A stretch of 64,000 nt of DNA. Source: Diogma glabrata. Taxonomy: Eukaryota; Arthropoda; Insecta; Diptera; Cylindrotomidae. The stretch spans positions 160,188,718-160,252,717 of the forward strand of contig OY856188.1 of assembly GCA_963693315.1 (NCBI GenBank). The letters are read 5' to 3'. Under the pieces are notes generated by a model, which made no database searches, was not told the DNA's origin, and was given only the letters and a program-made list of their open reading frames with translations. Position 1 is the stretch's first letter. The number at the start of each line of letters is the position of its first letter. A program made the translations under genes and the position numbers. Of the stretch, positions 33,045-44,351 are shown piece by piece.

Positions 33045-35265
33045 CTATTGTTTGAAGTCTTTTTTGCTTTCAAATCTGGGCAATTTCGCACGGCTCTCTA
33101 ATGTCGTCACCATAACAACCTCTACATTTTCCGGTATAACTCGTTTGGAAACGCTAGCTAGCAATTGAACGTGTCGTTCCGTTCCTTGTATGTGTGATGG
33201 AATTTTCGGCTCATTAAACGGTGGATCATCTTGATTTAAATATTCTTTCAATGTATCGTACGGAACGCTTCGCGTGAATGGTGGTTCAAATACGTTATTT
33301 ATATAATTCAAATTGATCATTTCCGTATAATCTGTGCAATAAAAGTTTATATCTGGTTTTTTAAAAACTCTAAGTTCCGTTGGGTCTTCAACATCGGTTC
33401 GATAGCGTAGAATTTTCTTGATAGCACAGTCGCGCTTTTCTTTCCTATCATCAGACAACATTGATAACAAGATATTTTCCGAATGCGCATAATATGAATT
33501 ACCATTAATTACTTGATTGACAATACTGCGTAAAGGAGTTTCTAGAAATCGTGACCAACTAATGAACTTGAAAAATAATGTACTACCGTACACGACAGAG
33601 CTGTAATACTTGATATTGAAGTACATTGGCACATAACATTTAATTATAAATTCAACCAAAATTCTTAAATTTTTAGATGGATTTTTCGTTGTCACATATA
33701 ATCGTAATAATCTAGCGGCCTTAGTGAGTCAACGAGAATGTACAATTTTCCCTGGTTTGATGTTAGCCAGATCCACCGAAACCAGGCCGCTAGAAATTGC
33801 ATGGGCCATGTCGTATAAGTACTTCGAATCGGTGGAAAATTCGTGATTTTCTGCAACAGGAGGCATATTTTCCAACGCAATTTTCTCAAAGCCGTCCACC
33901 ACCTGAAAATATATAATAATTAAATAATTAAAAACGGTTAACAATTATAATAAATGAGTGTTAGCAATTACTTACCGGAGTAGTTTCACAAGTTTCGATT
34001 TGATGGCTCAGTTTTCCGGTTGCCGATCTTGGTCCAGTGCTGGTTGATTTATCCAAAGCTTCAAACAAATGCCGAAACGGAAGTTCGTTGAAGTGTAGAA
34101 GGCAAACGAACCAATGCAATGGTCTTTTTAACAGCAATTCGAATCGTCGTATGGCCAGTGTTTGTTGGCTCACCGTCAGTTCATATGCCAATTAATGCAT
34201 CCAGTGATATATTTTTATCGTTGAAAAATCATTTAATTTGGTTGTTTTGTATTCAGCGGTTGCATGTTTCAGTCTTACGTAACCAATCAATTGAGAATTC
34301 GGTTCTCTCAAAATAACAAGATGGGGTTCTTTTACCATCCTAGTATGATACTTCTCATCAATTTTATCTTTCGTTAAAGTATCATCTTTTCTGCCATCGA
34401 ATGAAAACGCTAACAAACTGGTATCATCTAACCGTTTTCGAAGCACTTCTCGTCTGCATTTCTCTTTTTCTCTGCGAACTTTCGATTTATCCATGATTAG
34501 AGGTTCGCCATGCTGATCTTAGATTTTAAAATCTTGGAAAAGAGCGGACCCTAATGCTGATGCTACTCTATCAGGCACACCAAATCTGTCACACATCAAG
34601 ACAAAGTTAAAAGAATCGTATCTTTCTGTGTATTGTGAACTTGTGCTTCTATCTATATTTCCTTGAACCAATGGCGGTACGAATGTTGAATCATCGGCAT
34701 TTTCGTATGTTGGCATTGATGACATAGACGTTGCTCCTTGCTCCTCAATTTGCATCACAAATGCATCGACTGTTAGTCTTCTCTGATTATGTTGATCGTG
34801 CATAAACTCTTTGAGGCGTTCTGGAACCAATCCGCATGTACATGGAGCTGCCTTCAAATCGCAGTTACATTTGCCAATGTAAAAATTTTTTTTCAGAGAT
34901 TTTACAAACTCTGGAAATTTTGGGTTTTGTCTCTGTTCTTGTCTTCTGTCTGATATTTCTCAAGTAATCTATTCAATTTAATAAAAACACTATTTTTCGG
35001 CATTATTTCCATACCAAGCTTTTCCCAAATTCCAATCAACTTATGTGTTACTTGCATAGTGAATGATTTATAGGAAAACTTTTTTGTTTTGTTTTAGCAC
35101 GTTCGCACGTTTGTAAAGTTGGCACGTTGGTAAATTAAGATCAGTCAAATCAGTAGACACAACAAAAACATTAACATCATGCTTGGGTATATGACTCATT
35201 GGGTTTTCGATAGTTGTTGATGTTGTTGTTGCTTCATCTTGCGGTGTAGAGGACGGTGGATTCAT
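33045..35265 (-). pseudogene. Decayed hAT-like transposase gene with an intron
   Basis: Read from 35265 leftward, the frames encode an N-terminal region, a Cys-rich motif (CNCDL then PCTCGL), an arginine-rich segment, ALIGI followed by TDGEPTNTG, then RRFELLLKRPLHW with CLLHFNELPF, and finally KYLYDMAHAISSG...GKIVHSR, LTKAARLLRLY and a helical C-terminus. The order (Asp-containing TDG-PTNTG, then C-x2-H, then HSR-LT) resembles an RNase-H-fold, hAT-like transposase core. A 73-bp intron (33903-33975, gtaagt...ttcag) joins TTPV to VDGFEK. Lesions: in-frame TAA 34519-34521, TGA where Cys is expected before TDG, TGA at 33729-33731 where Trp is expected, and at least two frameshifts around 34190-34225. 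The family name is inference. Confidence 0.5.
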
Positions 35266-36097
35266 TGTAGACTAAAGAAAATATAAAATTTTTTATAAAA
35301 AATCTTTTAAGAAAGAAAGAAAGCGTTTAGAGAAACCGACATTTTTAATATATTTTACCAACTTATAACTTAACCAACTTTAAAACAGCAGTCTTCACTA
35401 TTCAATTTAATAAACACACTATTCAATTCACACTGTTTTTAATGTTTGCACTGACTTCTTTTAATTTTGAAAACCAACTGTCCTTTTTTCTAGTTTCAAA
35501 AAGTCTTTTATAAAAAAAAAATGAATCCAAACATAATAAAACATTAAACAAATAAATGCATCAAACAATTATATTTATTGTTTTATTGTTCTTGAAAGGA
35601 GAGAAAAATCGTTTAAGGAAATAAATTTAAAGGATGATCCGTGAAGGATAATAAAACAATCGCTGAGACAAAAAGGTATTAAGAAAAATATAATCGTGGC
35701 GACATAATTAAAAATTAGTATACATATTTTGAAGATCTATTTAAGAGGATTATAGAAATAGTGGAAACTAAAAAGATAATATTAAGGGAATAAACATTTA
35801 TGGTTTTTTCAAATAATTTAAATAGAATTTAAATTGGGATTGTCCATTGTTATGAGGAAAGTGTAAACGATAAAATGTTGAAATGGTTATTTTAAATCCA
35901 TAAATGTTTGTCGGAAGTATATTTATTGAAAGAAACAATTTAAGATGAGTTGCTAATATTTATATCAAAAGAAAATAGTTTATGGGATCGTATTTGTTAA
36001 ATGGGATGGAAATTTTAGGATTGTTTTATGATAAGAGCTTATGATTTATTTAAATGAAAAGAAATGGTCTTTATGACAAAAGAATCTAGGCGACGTC
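35266..36097. other. Intergenic AT-rich sequence
   Basis: No gene or element recognised. Confidence 0.4.
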
Positions 36098-36446
36098 ATG
36101 CTGGATAGAAATTGGAGCATGACACCGGTGCATCCTACGGCAATGAAATGTGTTGGTGACCCCCGCCCCCTAATTTATGGTGTAGAATGCGATGGAATTA
36201 GTTTCGACAGCAAAAAAGTTCATCCAAGGGGGTTAAATGCCAAAAAAGGAAAACTTTTGCGTTTTTTGTATGGGAGACCCCCCAGAGGGGATCCAGGGTG
36301 TGCCACTAGCATGGGTGGATCGGCCCTACAAAGTTAGTGGGGGTCGGTTTTACATTTGGACTCGATTGGGGCACTCTAAATGGGTCAAAAAGGAATTTTT
36401 CAAAATTACATCTCACAGTTGTGACTACATACAGAATCGCATTTAA
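36098..36446. other. GC-rich island, function unknown
   Basis: Unlike its AT-rich surroundings, this stretch is rich in ggg and ccc words (cccccgccccc, agacccccca, gtgggggtcgg). Two overlapping + strand frames (36098-36337, 36237-36446) are open but show no domain. It may be the end of an undescribed repeat. Confidence 0.35.
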
Positions 36447-36843
36447 GAGGTTTTAGTCTTAGCTAAAAGAAAAGTCTTTGCTATGACTATTTTACATCTG
36501 TGAGGGTATGTCAGAATCAGCCAGTTAGTGAAGGAAAAAATAGGTTCATCAGTTCAACATATTCATATTTTTTTATTTACGGGTTGTGGTCAAACGTTAA
36601 AAATAATAAAAATATAAATCGGAACATATTTGTTTGTGTCTAAATTTTCGATTTCGGTTATGTATTTTTAAATGTCAAAAAATTGCTGTTTTCTGTTGTT
36701 TTGGCCACAGAATAAAAATATACAGGATGTGTTTTTTTTTCTATATCGGAGAGATATTTTAAACGTCAAAAAAATTGTCTGTGTTTTTTTGCATTTTCGG
36801 ATATATCTGATATATCTGTTCCGTGTTTTTTTTCATTCTCGGA
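36447..36843. other. Left flank of the Penelope-like element
   Basis: AT-rich. A short tandem duplication (tttgcattttcggatatatct near 36786 and ttcattctcggatatatct near 36832) directly precedes the target site. Confidence 0.5.
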
Positions 36844-36855
36844 TATATCTCAGAT
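36844..36855. repeat. 12-bp target-site duplication, left copy
   Basis: tatatctcagat, identical to 44726-44737. It brackets the whole Penelope-like inverted dimer and shows that both arms entered in a single event. Confidence 0.85.
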
Positions 36856-37907
36856 TCATTTTTAGTGAATAATTATATAAAATTTATTATATTTTATGTC
36901 CTTAATTAACTCACAAATTTTTTTGTGTAAAAACACCCACGCCACAATAATAAACAAATTATTAAAATTTTGATTTTTAATATTTTAAATTTTGACTTTA
37001 CGAAACATACGTATACGGCACAATTTAATAATAAATAGAACATAGATCGTTTTAAAAAATAAATAAAAATTAAATAAAAATTAGCTAGTTTACATTTACT
37101 ATCACAGAGTTTAGTATACGCGGTTTTTTATCCCGTCATGTGGCGTTTTATTTTATAAAAGAGTTTATTCAAAACATGTTTCGGTAATATTGATTACCAT
37201 CATCAGTTGTATGTAAAATTAAACTAACATAAAACAACAAATTAAAATCAAAATAAGACTAAAAATGTTTTTATGAAAACTGTAACGGGTGTTGGTATTA
37301 TTGTTATGATTTAATTGTATTAGTGATTTCAATCAGCTGTTGCAAGTAAAGTTTCAAAAAGAGAATTCTGTTTGAATATTAATTTGTCATTAAGAATTTG
37401 ATGACTGTTGTTTTTAAAAGCTTTATATATTTCAAATTCTTCCAAAGTGTCCAACAGTCGACCTTTATTACAATAGTGTAATGATGTTACCTCTTCGTCG
37501 AAGCTTGTGTGGTTATGGCCGGAGCTTATTAAATGTTGGGCATAATTGGAAGTGCTGTTTGCTGTGTGATTTTTCCCTGGTAGATGTTCCTTATATCGTT
37601 TTAGAAGGCACCTTCCCGTTTGGCCGATGTAAAATTTGTGGCATGTTTGGCACTCAATTTTATACACGCCTGTAGATTTTGTTAAATCTGTTTTCGTTCT
37701 TTCTCTTAGTTTGGCTTTCACATTGTGTTTCGTTCTTGTACCGATTTTGATATTGTATCTGTGTAATACATTTTTGATGGCATAAGGTATGAACAACGAA
37801 TAATCAGAGCTAATATATTTTGCATCGGTATTTGAGTTAATTGTGTTGTTGTTGATTCGGCTCTTGTGTTTTTTAATTAAGTTGTCTATTAAGGTTGCGT
37901 TGTAACC
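36856..37907 (-). repeat. Left-arm pseudo-LTR, outer copy
   Basis: 1052 bp, directly repeated at 39770-40821 (offset 2914). It contains the ORF C-terminus, the 3' untranslated region, the hammerhead, and the leader up to the next ATG (36857-36859 on the - strand). Confidence 0.85.
37162..37225 (-). ncRNA. Hammerhead ribozyme, left arm outer
   Basis: Reverse complement of the copy described at 44455-44518: helix I AGTTTA/TAAACT and CAA/TTG, core CTGATGA, helix II GGTAAT/ATTACC, GAAA, and a very short helix III (AC/GT). Confidence 0.72.
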
Positions 37908-39773
37908 GTTCGATTTTGCTATATATTTAAGTGTTTTAATTTCCTCTGCGTAATTGACAGTGTTTAATGGTACAGTCAATAGTCTGTTCACAAAGCTGTT
38001 ATAAGCGGCTAATTTATGCTGCATTGGGTGATAAGAATTATTATTTATTGTGACATCACTACCTGTTGGTTTTCGATAGATATTGAAATCAATGCTATTA
38101 TGATTGCGTGTTACTGATATATCGAGGAAATTTATCATATTTTGTTGTTCAAATTCAACGGTGAATTGTATATTGTTTGTTTGTTTGTTTAAGCTATTAT
38201 TAAAATTTTGAATTTGTCTGTCATTACCATTAAAAACAATGAAAGTATCATCTACATAGCGGCAATAAAAAATTATTTTATTCTGTTGTACATTTATTGT
38301 ATTGTTAAAGATGAATTTATTTTCAAAATTATTCAGATAAATATCAGCCAATAATCCAGATAGCGGAGAACCCATTGCCAAACCGTTATTTTGTATATAA
38401 TACTCGTTGTTATACTCAAAATAATTTTGCATTAAGATCTTAGTTAACAACTCTTTTGTTTCGATTATTTGTTGTGAATTTAAAGTATTATTGTTTTTTA
38501 ATTGTTGTATTGTGATGTCTATTACTTCATGTACTGGAATGTTGGTGTACATATTCGTGACGTCAAAAGATGCGAATTTGTAATTTGGTCTTATAACAAT
38601 TTCATTCAATTTGTTGATGAATTCATGGTGGTTCTTTATACTCCGATTGTTATCCAAATGAATGTTGTTTTTGATGATTTTTTCCAAATGTTTTGACAAT
38701 TTGAAACTCGGAGCTGTGGTGCAATTTATTAAAGGTCTAATGGGCATGTTATCTTTGTGGACCTTGGGTAAACCTGTGAACTTAGGAGCTTTTGGATTTA
38801 TGACTTTAAATTTTATGTTGTGTTTTTTATTGATCAAATTGTTGCATTTATTAATTGAATCGTTAATAGTTTTTAAATATTTTGCGGTGGGATCCTGGTT
38901 TAGTTTAGTAATATTGTTACTGATGAAGAAGTCTATGATTTTGTTGTGGTAATCATTCTTGTTCATAATTACAATTGTATTACCTTTATCGGCTTTTCTA
39001 ATGATCGCCTCGTTATCTGTGATTTTCTTTTGTATTTTCCGTAATGTTTGGTTTTCTTCTTGAAATTTTTGTTTTGTTTTGTAATAGGAATTATTGTCTT
39101 GTTTGATGCAGTTATTGATTTTATTATTTAATAGCACTCGTGCTTCGATTTGATGTTGGGTATTAGGGATGGATTTTAAAGCGGTTTCTATATTTATGAT
39201 TTCATTAGTAAGGTCTTTTTTGAAGTTTTTGCAACTGGGGATGTTGTAATTAAGACCTTTGTTGAGTAATTCAAGTTCAACGTTGGAAAATTCAATATTG
39301 GTTTTGTTGACGGTTCTTGGAAAGAACAAGTTTTTTCGATCAGGAACGCTTTCATTAATGTGTGTTACTTGAGTGTGTAAGAGTTTGTCAATTTTTTTAT
39401 TCTGGTTAGCTAATATTTTCTTTTTTATATTTCGTGTTTTGTTTTTAATGATGGCTAAGGTATCATCTAATAATATAAAATTGATTGTGTTTAATAATTC
39501 TAGATGGGCTTTATATAACCTTTTATTCAGCTCCAATTTTTTATTGTATAATACTTTTATTTCTTGCCTAATCCAGAAGTTTTCGGCATGTTTCTTCGTT
39601 TTGATGGCTGATTTTGAAGGATTTCTTATGTGGACGACTGCATATTGTGGTATAATGTTGAGATTTAGACATTTTTTGTTATACTTGATTCCCAATGTCG
39701 CCCTTATTAGCTTAATCTTTATTTTGATGTAACTATATATTTGGTCTGCATGACTAGCAATATTGTAATTCAT
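37329..39773 (-). CDS. Penelope-like reverse transcriptase with GIY-YIG endonuclease (left arm)
   Basis: Intact 814-aa protein that copies the element's RNA at a nicked target. The N-terminal 250 residues are Lys/Asn-rich. RT motifs: ADKGNTIVIM (261-270), TGLPKVHK (333-340), FDVTNMYTNIP with the first catalytic Asp (404), GLAMGSPLSGLLADIYL (464-480), and YVDD (506-509). The C-terminus has a GIY-YIG endonuclease: GVYKI (702-706), a Cys pair (708, 711), YIGQTGR (715-721), Arg/His residues, and a distal Glu in LEEFEIYK. This RT plus GIY-YIG fusion defines endonuclease-bearing Penelope-like elements. The start is the first ATG after the repeated leader. The right-arm copy is identical at the protein level. 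No lesions, so it is possibly active. Confidence 0.93.
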   Translation of the reverse strand: MNYNIASHADQIYSYIKIKIKLIRATLGIKYNKKCLNLNIIPQYAVVHIRNPSKSAIKTKKHAENFWIRQEIKVLYNKKLELNKRLYKAHLELLNTINFILLDDTLAIIKNKTRNIKKKILANQNKKIDKLLHTQVTHINESVPDRKNLFFPRTVNKTNIEFSNVELELLNKGLNYNIPSCKNFKKDLTNEIINIETALKSIPNTQHQIEARVLLNNKINNCIKQDNNSYYKTKQKFQEENQTLRKIQKKITDNEAIIRKADKGNTIVIMNKNDYHNKIIDFFISNNITKLNQDPTAKYLKTINDSINKCNNLINKKHNIKFKVINPKAPKFTGLPKVHKDNMPIRPLINCTTAPSFKLSKHLEKIIKNNIHLDNNRSIKNHHEFINKLNEIVIRPNYKFASFDVTNMYTNIPVHEVIDITIQQLKNNNTLNSQQIIETKELLTKILMQNYFEYNNEYYIQNNGLAMGSPLSGLLADIYLNNFENKFIFNNTINVQQNKIIFYCRYVDDTFIVFNGNDRQIQNFNNSLNKQTNNIQFTVEFEQQNMINFLDISVTRNHNSIDFNIYRKPTGSDVTINNNSYHPMQHKLAAYNSFVNRLLTVPLNTVNYAEEIKTLKYIAKSNGYNATLIDNLIKKHKSRINNNTINSNTDAKYISSDYSLFIPYAIKNVLHRYNIKIGTRTKHNVKAKLRERTKTDLTKSTGVYKIECQTCHKFYIGQTGRCLLKRYKEHLPGKNHTANSTSNYAQHLISSGHNHTSFDEEVTSLHYCNKGRLLDTLEEFEIYKAFKNNSHQILNDKLIFKQNSLFETLLATAD

Positions 39774-40075
39774 TTTTAGTGAATAATTATATAAAATTTA
39801 TTATATTTTATGTCCTTAATTAACTCACAAATTTTTTTGTGTAAAAACACCCACGCCACAATAATAAACAAATTATTAAAATTTTGATTTTTAATATTTT
39901 AAATTTTGACTTTACGAAACATACGTATACGGCACAATTTAATAATAAATAGAACATAGATCGTTTTAAAAAATAAATAAAAATTAAATAAAAATTAGCT
40001 AGTTTACATTTACTATCACAGAGTTTAGTATACGCGGTTTTTTATCCCGTCATGTGGCGTTTTATTTTATAAAAG

Positions 40076-40139
40076 AGTTTATTCAAAACATGTTTCGGTA
40101 ATATTGATTACCATCATCAGTTGTATGTAAAATTAAACT
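40076..40139 (-). ncRNA. Hammerhead ribozyme, left arm inner
   Basis: Identical to 37162-37225 (offset 2914) and complementary to 41541-41604. Confidence 0.7.
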
Positions 40140-40242
40140 AACATAAAACAACAAATTAAAATCAAAATAAGACTAAAAATGTTTTTATGAAAACTGTAAC
40201 GGGTGTTGGTATTATTGTTATGATTTAATTGTATTAGTGATT

Positions 40243-40821
40243 TCAATCAGCTGTTGCAAGTAAAGTTTCAAAAAGAGAATTCTGTTTGAATATTAATTTG
40301 TCATTAAGAATTTGATGACTGTTGTTTTTAAAAGCTTTATATATTTCAAATTCTTCCAAAGTGTCCAACAGTCGACCTTTATTACAATAGTGTAATGATG
40401 TTACCTCTTCGTCGAAGCTTGTGTGGTTATGGCCGGAGCTTATTAAATGTTGGGCATAATTGGAAGTGCTGTTTGCTGTGTGATTTTTCCCTGGTAGATG
40501 TTCCTTATATCGTTTTAGAAGGCACCTTCCCGTTTGGCCGATGTAAAATTTGTGGCATGTTTGGCACTCAATTTTATACACGCCTGTAGATTTTGTTAAA
40601 TCTGTTTTCGTTCTTTCTCTTAGTTTGGCTTTCACATTGTGTTTCGTTCTTGTACCGATTTTGATATTGTATCTGTGTAATACATTTTTGATGGCATAAG
40701 GTATGAACAACGAATAATCAGAGCTAATATATTTTGCATCGGTATTTGAGTTAATTGTGTTGTTGTTGATTCGGCTCTTGTGTTTTTTAATTAAGTTGTC
40801 TATTAAGGTTGCGTTGTAACC
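40243..40821 (-). pseudogene. Penelope-like ORF, C-terminal fragment (left)
   Basis: Last ~193 codons of the RT/endonuclease ORF, including the whole GIY-YIG domain, cut at the dimer junction. Part of the pseudo-LTR. The first Met (40710) gives a 155-aa frame, but there is no evidence it is expressed separately. Confidence 0.8.
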
Positions 40822-41437
40822 GGAAATTAAAACACTTAAATATATAGCAAAATCGAACGGTTACAACGCAACCTTAATAGACAACTTAATTAAAAAACAC
40901 AAGAGCCGAATCAACAACAACACAATTAACTCAAATACCGATGCAAAATATATTAGCTCTGATTATTCGTTGTTCATACCTTATGCCATCAAAAATGTAT
41001 TACACAGATACAATATCAAAATCGGTACAAGAACGAAACACAATGTGAAAGCCAAACTAAGAGAAAGAACGAAAACAGATTTAACAAAATCTACAGGCGT
41101 GTATAAAATTGAGTGCCAAACATGCCACAAATTTTACATCGGCCAAACGGGAAGGTGCCTTCTAAAACGATATAAGGAACATCTACCAGGGAAAAATCAC
41201 ACAGCAAACAGCACTTCCAATTATGCCCAACATTTAATAAGCTCCGGCCATAACCACACAAGCTTCGACGAAGAGGTAACATCATTACACTATTGTAATA
41301 AAGGTCGACTGTTGGACACTTTGGAAGAATTTGAAATATATAAAGCTTTTAAAAACAACAGTCATCAAATTCTTAATGACAAATTAATATTCAAACAGAA
41401 TTCTCTTTTTGAAACTTTACTTGCAACAGCTGATTGA
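40822..41437 (+). pseudogene. Penelope-like ORF, C-terminal fragment (right)
   Basis: Last ~204 codons of the same ORF with the intact GIY-YIG domain, starting at the dimer junction. First Met at 40970. Confidence 0.8.
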
Positions 41438-41540
41438 AATCACTAATACAATTAAATCATAACAATAATACCAACACCCGTTACAGTTTTCATAAAAACA
41501 TTTTTAGTCTTATTTTGATTTTAATTTGTTGTTTTATGTT

Positions 41541-41604
41541 AGTTTAATTTTACATACAACTGATGATGGTAATCAATATTACCGAAACATGTTTTGAATA
41601 AACT
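41541..41604 (+). ncRNA. Hammerhead ribozyme, right arm inner
   Basis: Same structure as 44455-44518, offset 2914. Confidence 0.72.
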
Positions 41605-41906
41605 CTTTTATAAAATAAAACGCCACATGACGGGATAAAAAACCGCGTATACTAAACTCTGTGATAGTAAATGTAAACTAGCTAATTTTTATTTAATTTT
41701 TATTTATTTTTTAAAACGATCTATGTTCTATTTATTATTAAATTGTGCCGTATACGTATGTTTCGTAAAGTCAAAATTTAAAATATTAAAAATCAAAATT
41801 TTAATAATTTGTTTATTATTGTGGCGTGGGTGTTTTTACACAAAAAAATTTGTGAGTTAATTAAGGACATAAAATATAATAAATTTTATATAATTATTCA
41901 CTAAAA

Positions 41907-44351
41907 ATGAATTACAATATTGCTAGTCATGCAGACCAAATATATAGTTACATCAAAATAAAGATTAAGCTAATAAGGGCGACATTGGGAATCAAGTATA
42001 ACAAAAAATGTCTAAATCTCAACATTATACCACAATATGCAGTCGTCCACATAAGAAATCCTTCAAAATCAGCCATCAAAACGAAGAAACATGCCGAAAA
42101 CTTCTGGATTAGGCAAGAAATAAAAGTATTATACAATAAAAAATTGGAGCTGAATAAAAGGTTATATAAAGCCCATCTAGAATTATTAAACACAATCAAT
42201 TTTATATTATTAGATGATACCTTAGCCATCATTAAAAACAAAACACGAAATATAAAAAAGAAAATATTAGCTAACCAGAATAAAAAAATTGACAAACTCT
42301 TACACACTCAAGTAACACACATTAATGAAAGCGTTCCTGATCGAAAAAACTTGTTCTTTCCAAGAACCGTCAACAAAACCAATATTGAATTTTCCAACGT
42401 TGAACTTGAATTACTCAACAAAGGTCTTAATTACAACATCCCCAGTTGCAAAAACTTCAAAAAAGACCTTACTAATGAAATCATAAATATAGAAACCGCT
42501 TTAAAATCCATCCCTAATACCCAACATCAAATCGAAGCACGAGTGCTATTAAATAATAAAATCAATAACTGCATCAAACAAGACAATAATTCCTATTACA
42601 AAACAAAACAAAAATTTCAAGAAGAAAACCAAACATTACGGAAAATACAAAAGAAAATCACAGATAACGAGGCGATCATTAGAAAAGCCGATAAAGGTAA
42701 TACAATTGTAATTATGAACAAGAATGATTACCACAACAAAATCATAGACTTCTTCATCAGTAACAATATTACTAAACTAAACCAGGATCCCACCGCAAAA
42801 TATTTAAAAACTATTAACGATTCAATTAATAAATGCAACAATTTGATCAATAAAAAACACAACATAAAATTTAAAGTCATAAATCCAAAAGCTCCTAAGT
42901 TCACAGGTTTACCCAAGGTCCACAAAGATAACATGCCCATTAGACCTTTAATAAATTGCACCACAGCTCCGAGTTTCAAATTGTCAAAACATTTGGAAAA
43001 AATCATCAAAAACAACATTCATTTGGATAACAATCGGAGTATAAAGAACCACCATGAATTCATCAACAAATTGAATGAAATTGTTATAAGACCAAATTAC
43101 AAATTCGCATCTTTTGACGTCACGAATATGTACACCAACATTCCAGTACATGAAGTAATAGACATCACAATACAACAATTAAAAAACAATAATACTTTAA
43201 ATTCACAACAAATAATCGAAACAAAAGAGTTGTTAACTAAGATCTTAATGCAAAATTATTTTGAGTATAACAACGAGTATTATATACAAAATAACGGTTT
43301 GGCAATGGGTTCTCCGCTATCTGGATTATTGGCTGATATTTATCTGAATAATTTTGAAAATAAATTCATCTTTAACAATACAATAAATGTACAACAGAAT
43401 AAAATAATTTTTTATTGCCGCTATGTAGATGATACTTTCATTGTTTTTAATGGTAATGACAGACAAATTCAAAATTTTAATAATAGCTTAAACAAACAAA
43501 CAAACAATATACAATTCACCGTTGAATTTGAACAACAAAATATGATAAATTTCCTCGATATATCAGTAACACGCAATCATAATAGCATTGATTTCAATAT
43601 CTATCGAAAACCAACAGGTAGTGATGTCACAATAAATAATAATTCTTATCACCCAATGCAGCATAAATTAGCCGCTTATAACAGCTTTGTGAACAGACTA
43701 TTGACTGTACCATTAAACACTGTCAATTACGCAGAGGAAATTAAAACACTTAAATATATAGCAAAATCGAACGGTTACAACGCAACCTTAATAGACAACT
43801 TAATTAAAAAACACAAGAGCCGAATCAACAACAACACAATTAACTCAAATACCGATGCAAAATATATTAGCTCTGATTATTCGTTGTTCATACCTTATGC
43901 CATCAAAAATGTATTACACAGATACAATATCAAAATCGGTACAAGAACGAAACACAATGTGAAAGCCAAACTAAGAGAAAGAACGAAAACAGATTTAACA
44001 AAATCTACAGGCGTGTATAAAATTGAGTGCCAAACATGCCACAAATTTTACATCGGCCAAACGGGAAGGTGCCTTCTAAAACGATATAAGGAACATCTAC
44101 CAGGGAAAAATCACACAGCAAACAGCACTTCCAATTATGCCCAACATTTAATAAGCTCCGGCCATAACCACACAAGCTTCGACGAAGAGGTAACATCATT
44201 ACACTATTGTAATAAAGGTCGACTGTTGGACACTTTGGAAGAATTTGAAATATATAAAGCTTTTAAAAACAACAGTCATCAAATTCTTAATGACAAATTA
44301 ATATTCAAACAGAATTCTCTTTTTGAAACTTTACTTGCAACAGCTGATTGA
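41907..44351 (+). CDS. Penelope-like reverse transcriptase with GIY-YIG endonuclease (right arm)
   Basis: Second intact 814-aa ORF, identical in translation to the left-arm copy (37329-39773), with RT motifs (first Asp 404, YVDD 506-509) and a GIY-YIG endonuclease (702-730). Upstream lies a 469-bp leader (41438-41906) following the inner partial copy, so transcription could begin in the inner pseudo-LTR. Downstream, the 3' region is cut at 44725, 95 bp short of a full unit, at the target-site duplication. A transcript from either arm would be antisense to the other. Confidence 0.93.
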   Translation: MNYNIASHADQIYSYIKIKIKLIRATLGIKYNKKCLNLNIIPQYAVVHIRNPSKSAIKTKKHAENFWIRQEIKVLYNKKLELNKRLYKAHLELLNTINFILLDDTLAIIKNKTRNIKKKILANQNKKIDKLLHTQVTHINESVPDRKNLFFPRTVNKTNIEFSNVELELLNKGLNYNIPSCKNFKKDLTNEIINIETALKSIPNTQHQIEARVLLNNKINNCIKQDNNSYYKTKQKFQEENQTLRKIQKKITDNEAIIRKADKGNTIVIMNKNDYHNKIIDFFISNNITKLNQDPTAKYLKTINDSINKCNNLINKKHNIKFKVINPKAPKFTGLPKVHKDNMPIRPLINCTTAPSFKLSKHLEKIIKNNIHLDNNRSIKNHHEFINKLNEIVIRPNYKFASFDVTNMYTNIPVHEVIDITIQQLKNNNTLNSQQIIETKELLTKILMQNYFEYNNEYYIQNNGLAMGSPLSGLLADIYLNNFENKFIFNNTINVQQNKIIFYCRYVDDTFIVFNGNDRQIQNFNNSLNKQTNNIQFTVEFEQQNMINFLDISVTRNHNSIDFNIYRKPTGSDVTINNNSYHPMQHKLAAYNSFVNRLLTVPLNTVNYAEEIKTLKYIAKSNGYNATLIDNLIKKHKSRINNNTINSNTDAKYISSDYSLFIPYAIKNVLHRYNIKIGTRTKHNVKAKLRERTKTDLTKSTGVYKIECQTCHKFYIGQTGRCLLKRYKEHLPGKNHTANSTSNYAQHLISSGHNHTSFDEEVTSLHYCNKGRLLDTLEEFEIYKAFKNNSHQILNDKLIFKQNSLFETLLATAD

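Larger units (their letters stand above)
39770..40821 (-). repeat. Left-arm pseudo-LTR, inner copy
   Basis: Direct repeat of 36856-37907. Ends at the dimer junction, where sense switches to the + strand copy. Confidence 0.85.
40822..41811 (+). repeat. Right-arm pseudo-LTR, inner copy
   Basis: 990 bp, directly repeated at 43736-44725 (offset 2914). Begins ggaaattaaaac; its first 37 bases (40822-40858) form the unpaired loop of the large inverted repeat. Confidence 0.85.

Noticed and set aside
41948..42307. 119-, 96- and 64-aa ORFs antisense to the Penelope ORFs
   Set aside because: They are shadows of the RT/endonuclease frame with no family signature; identical copies appear only because both arms are identical.
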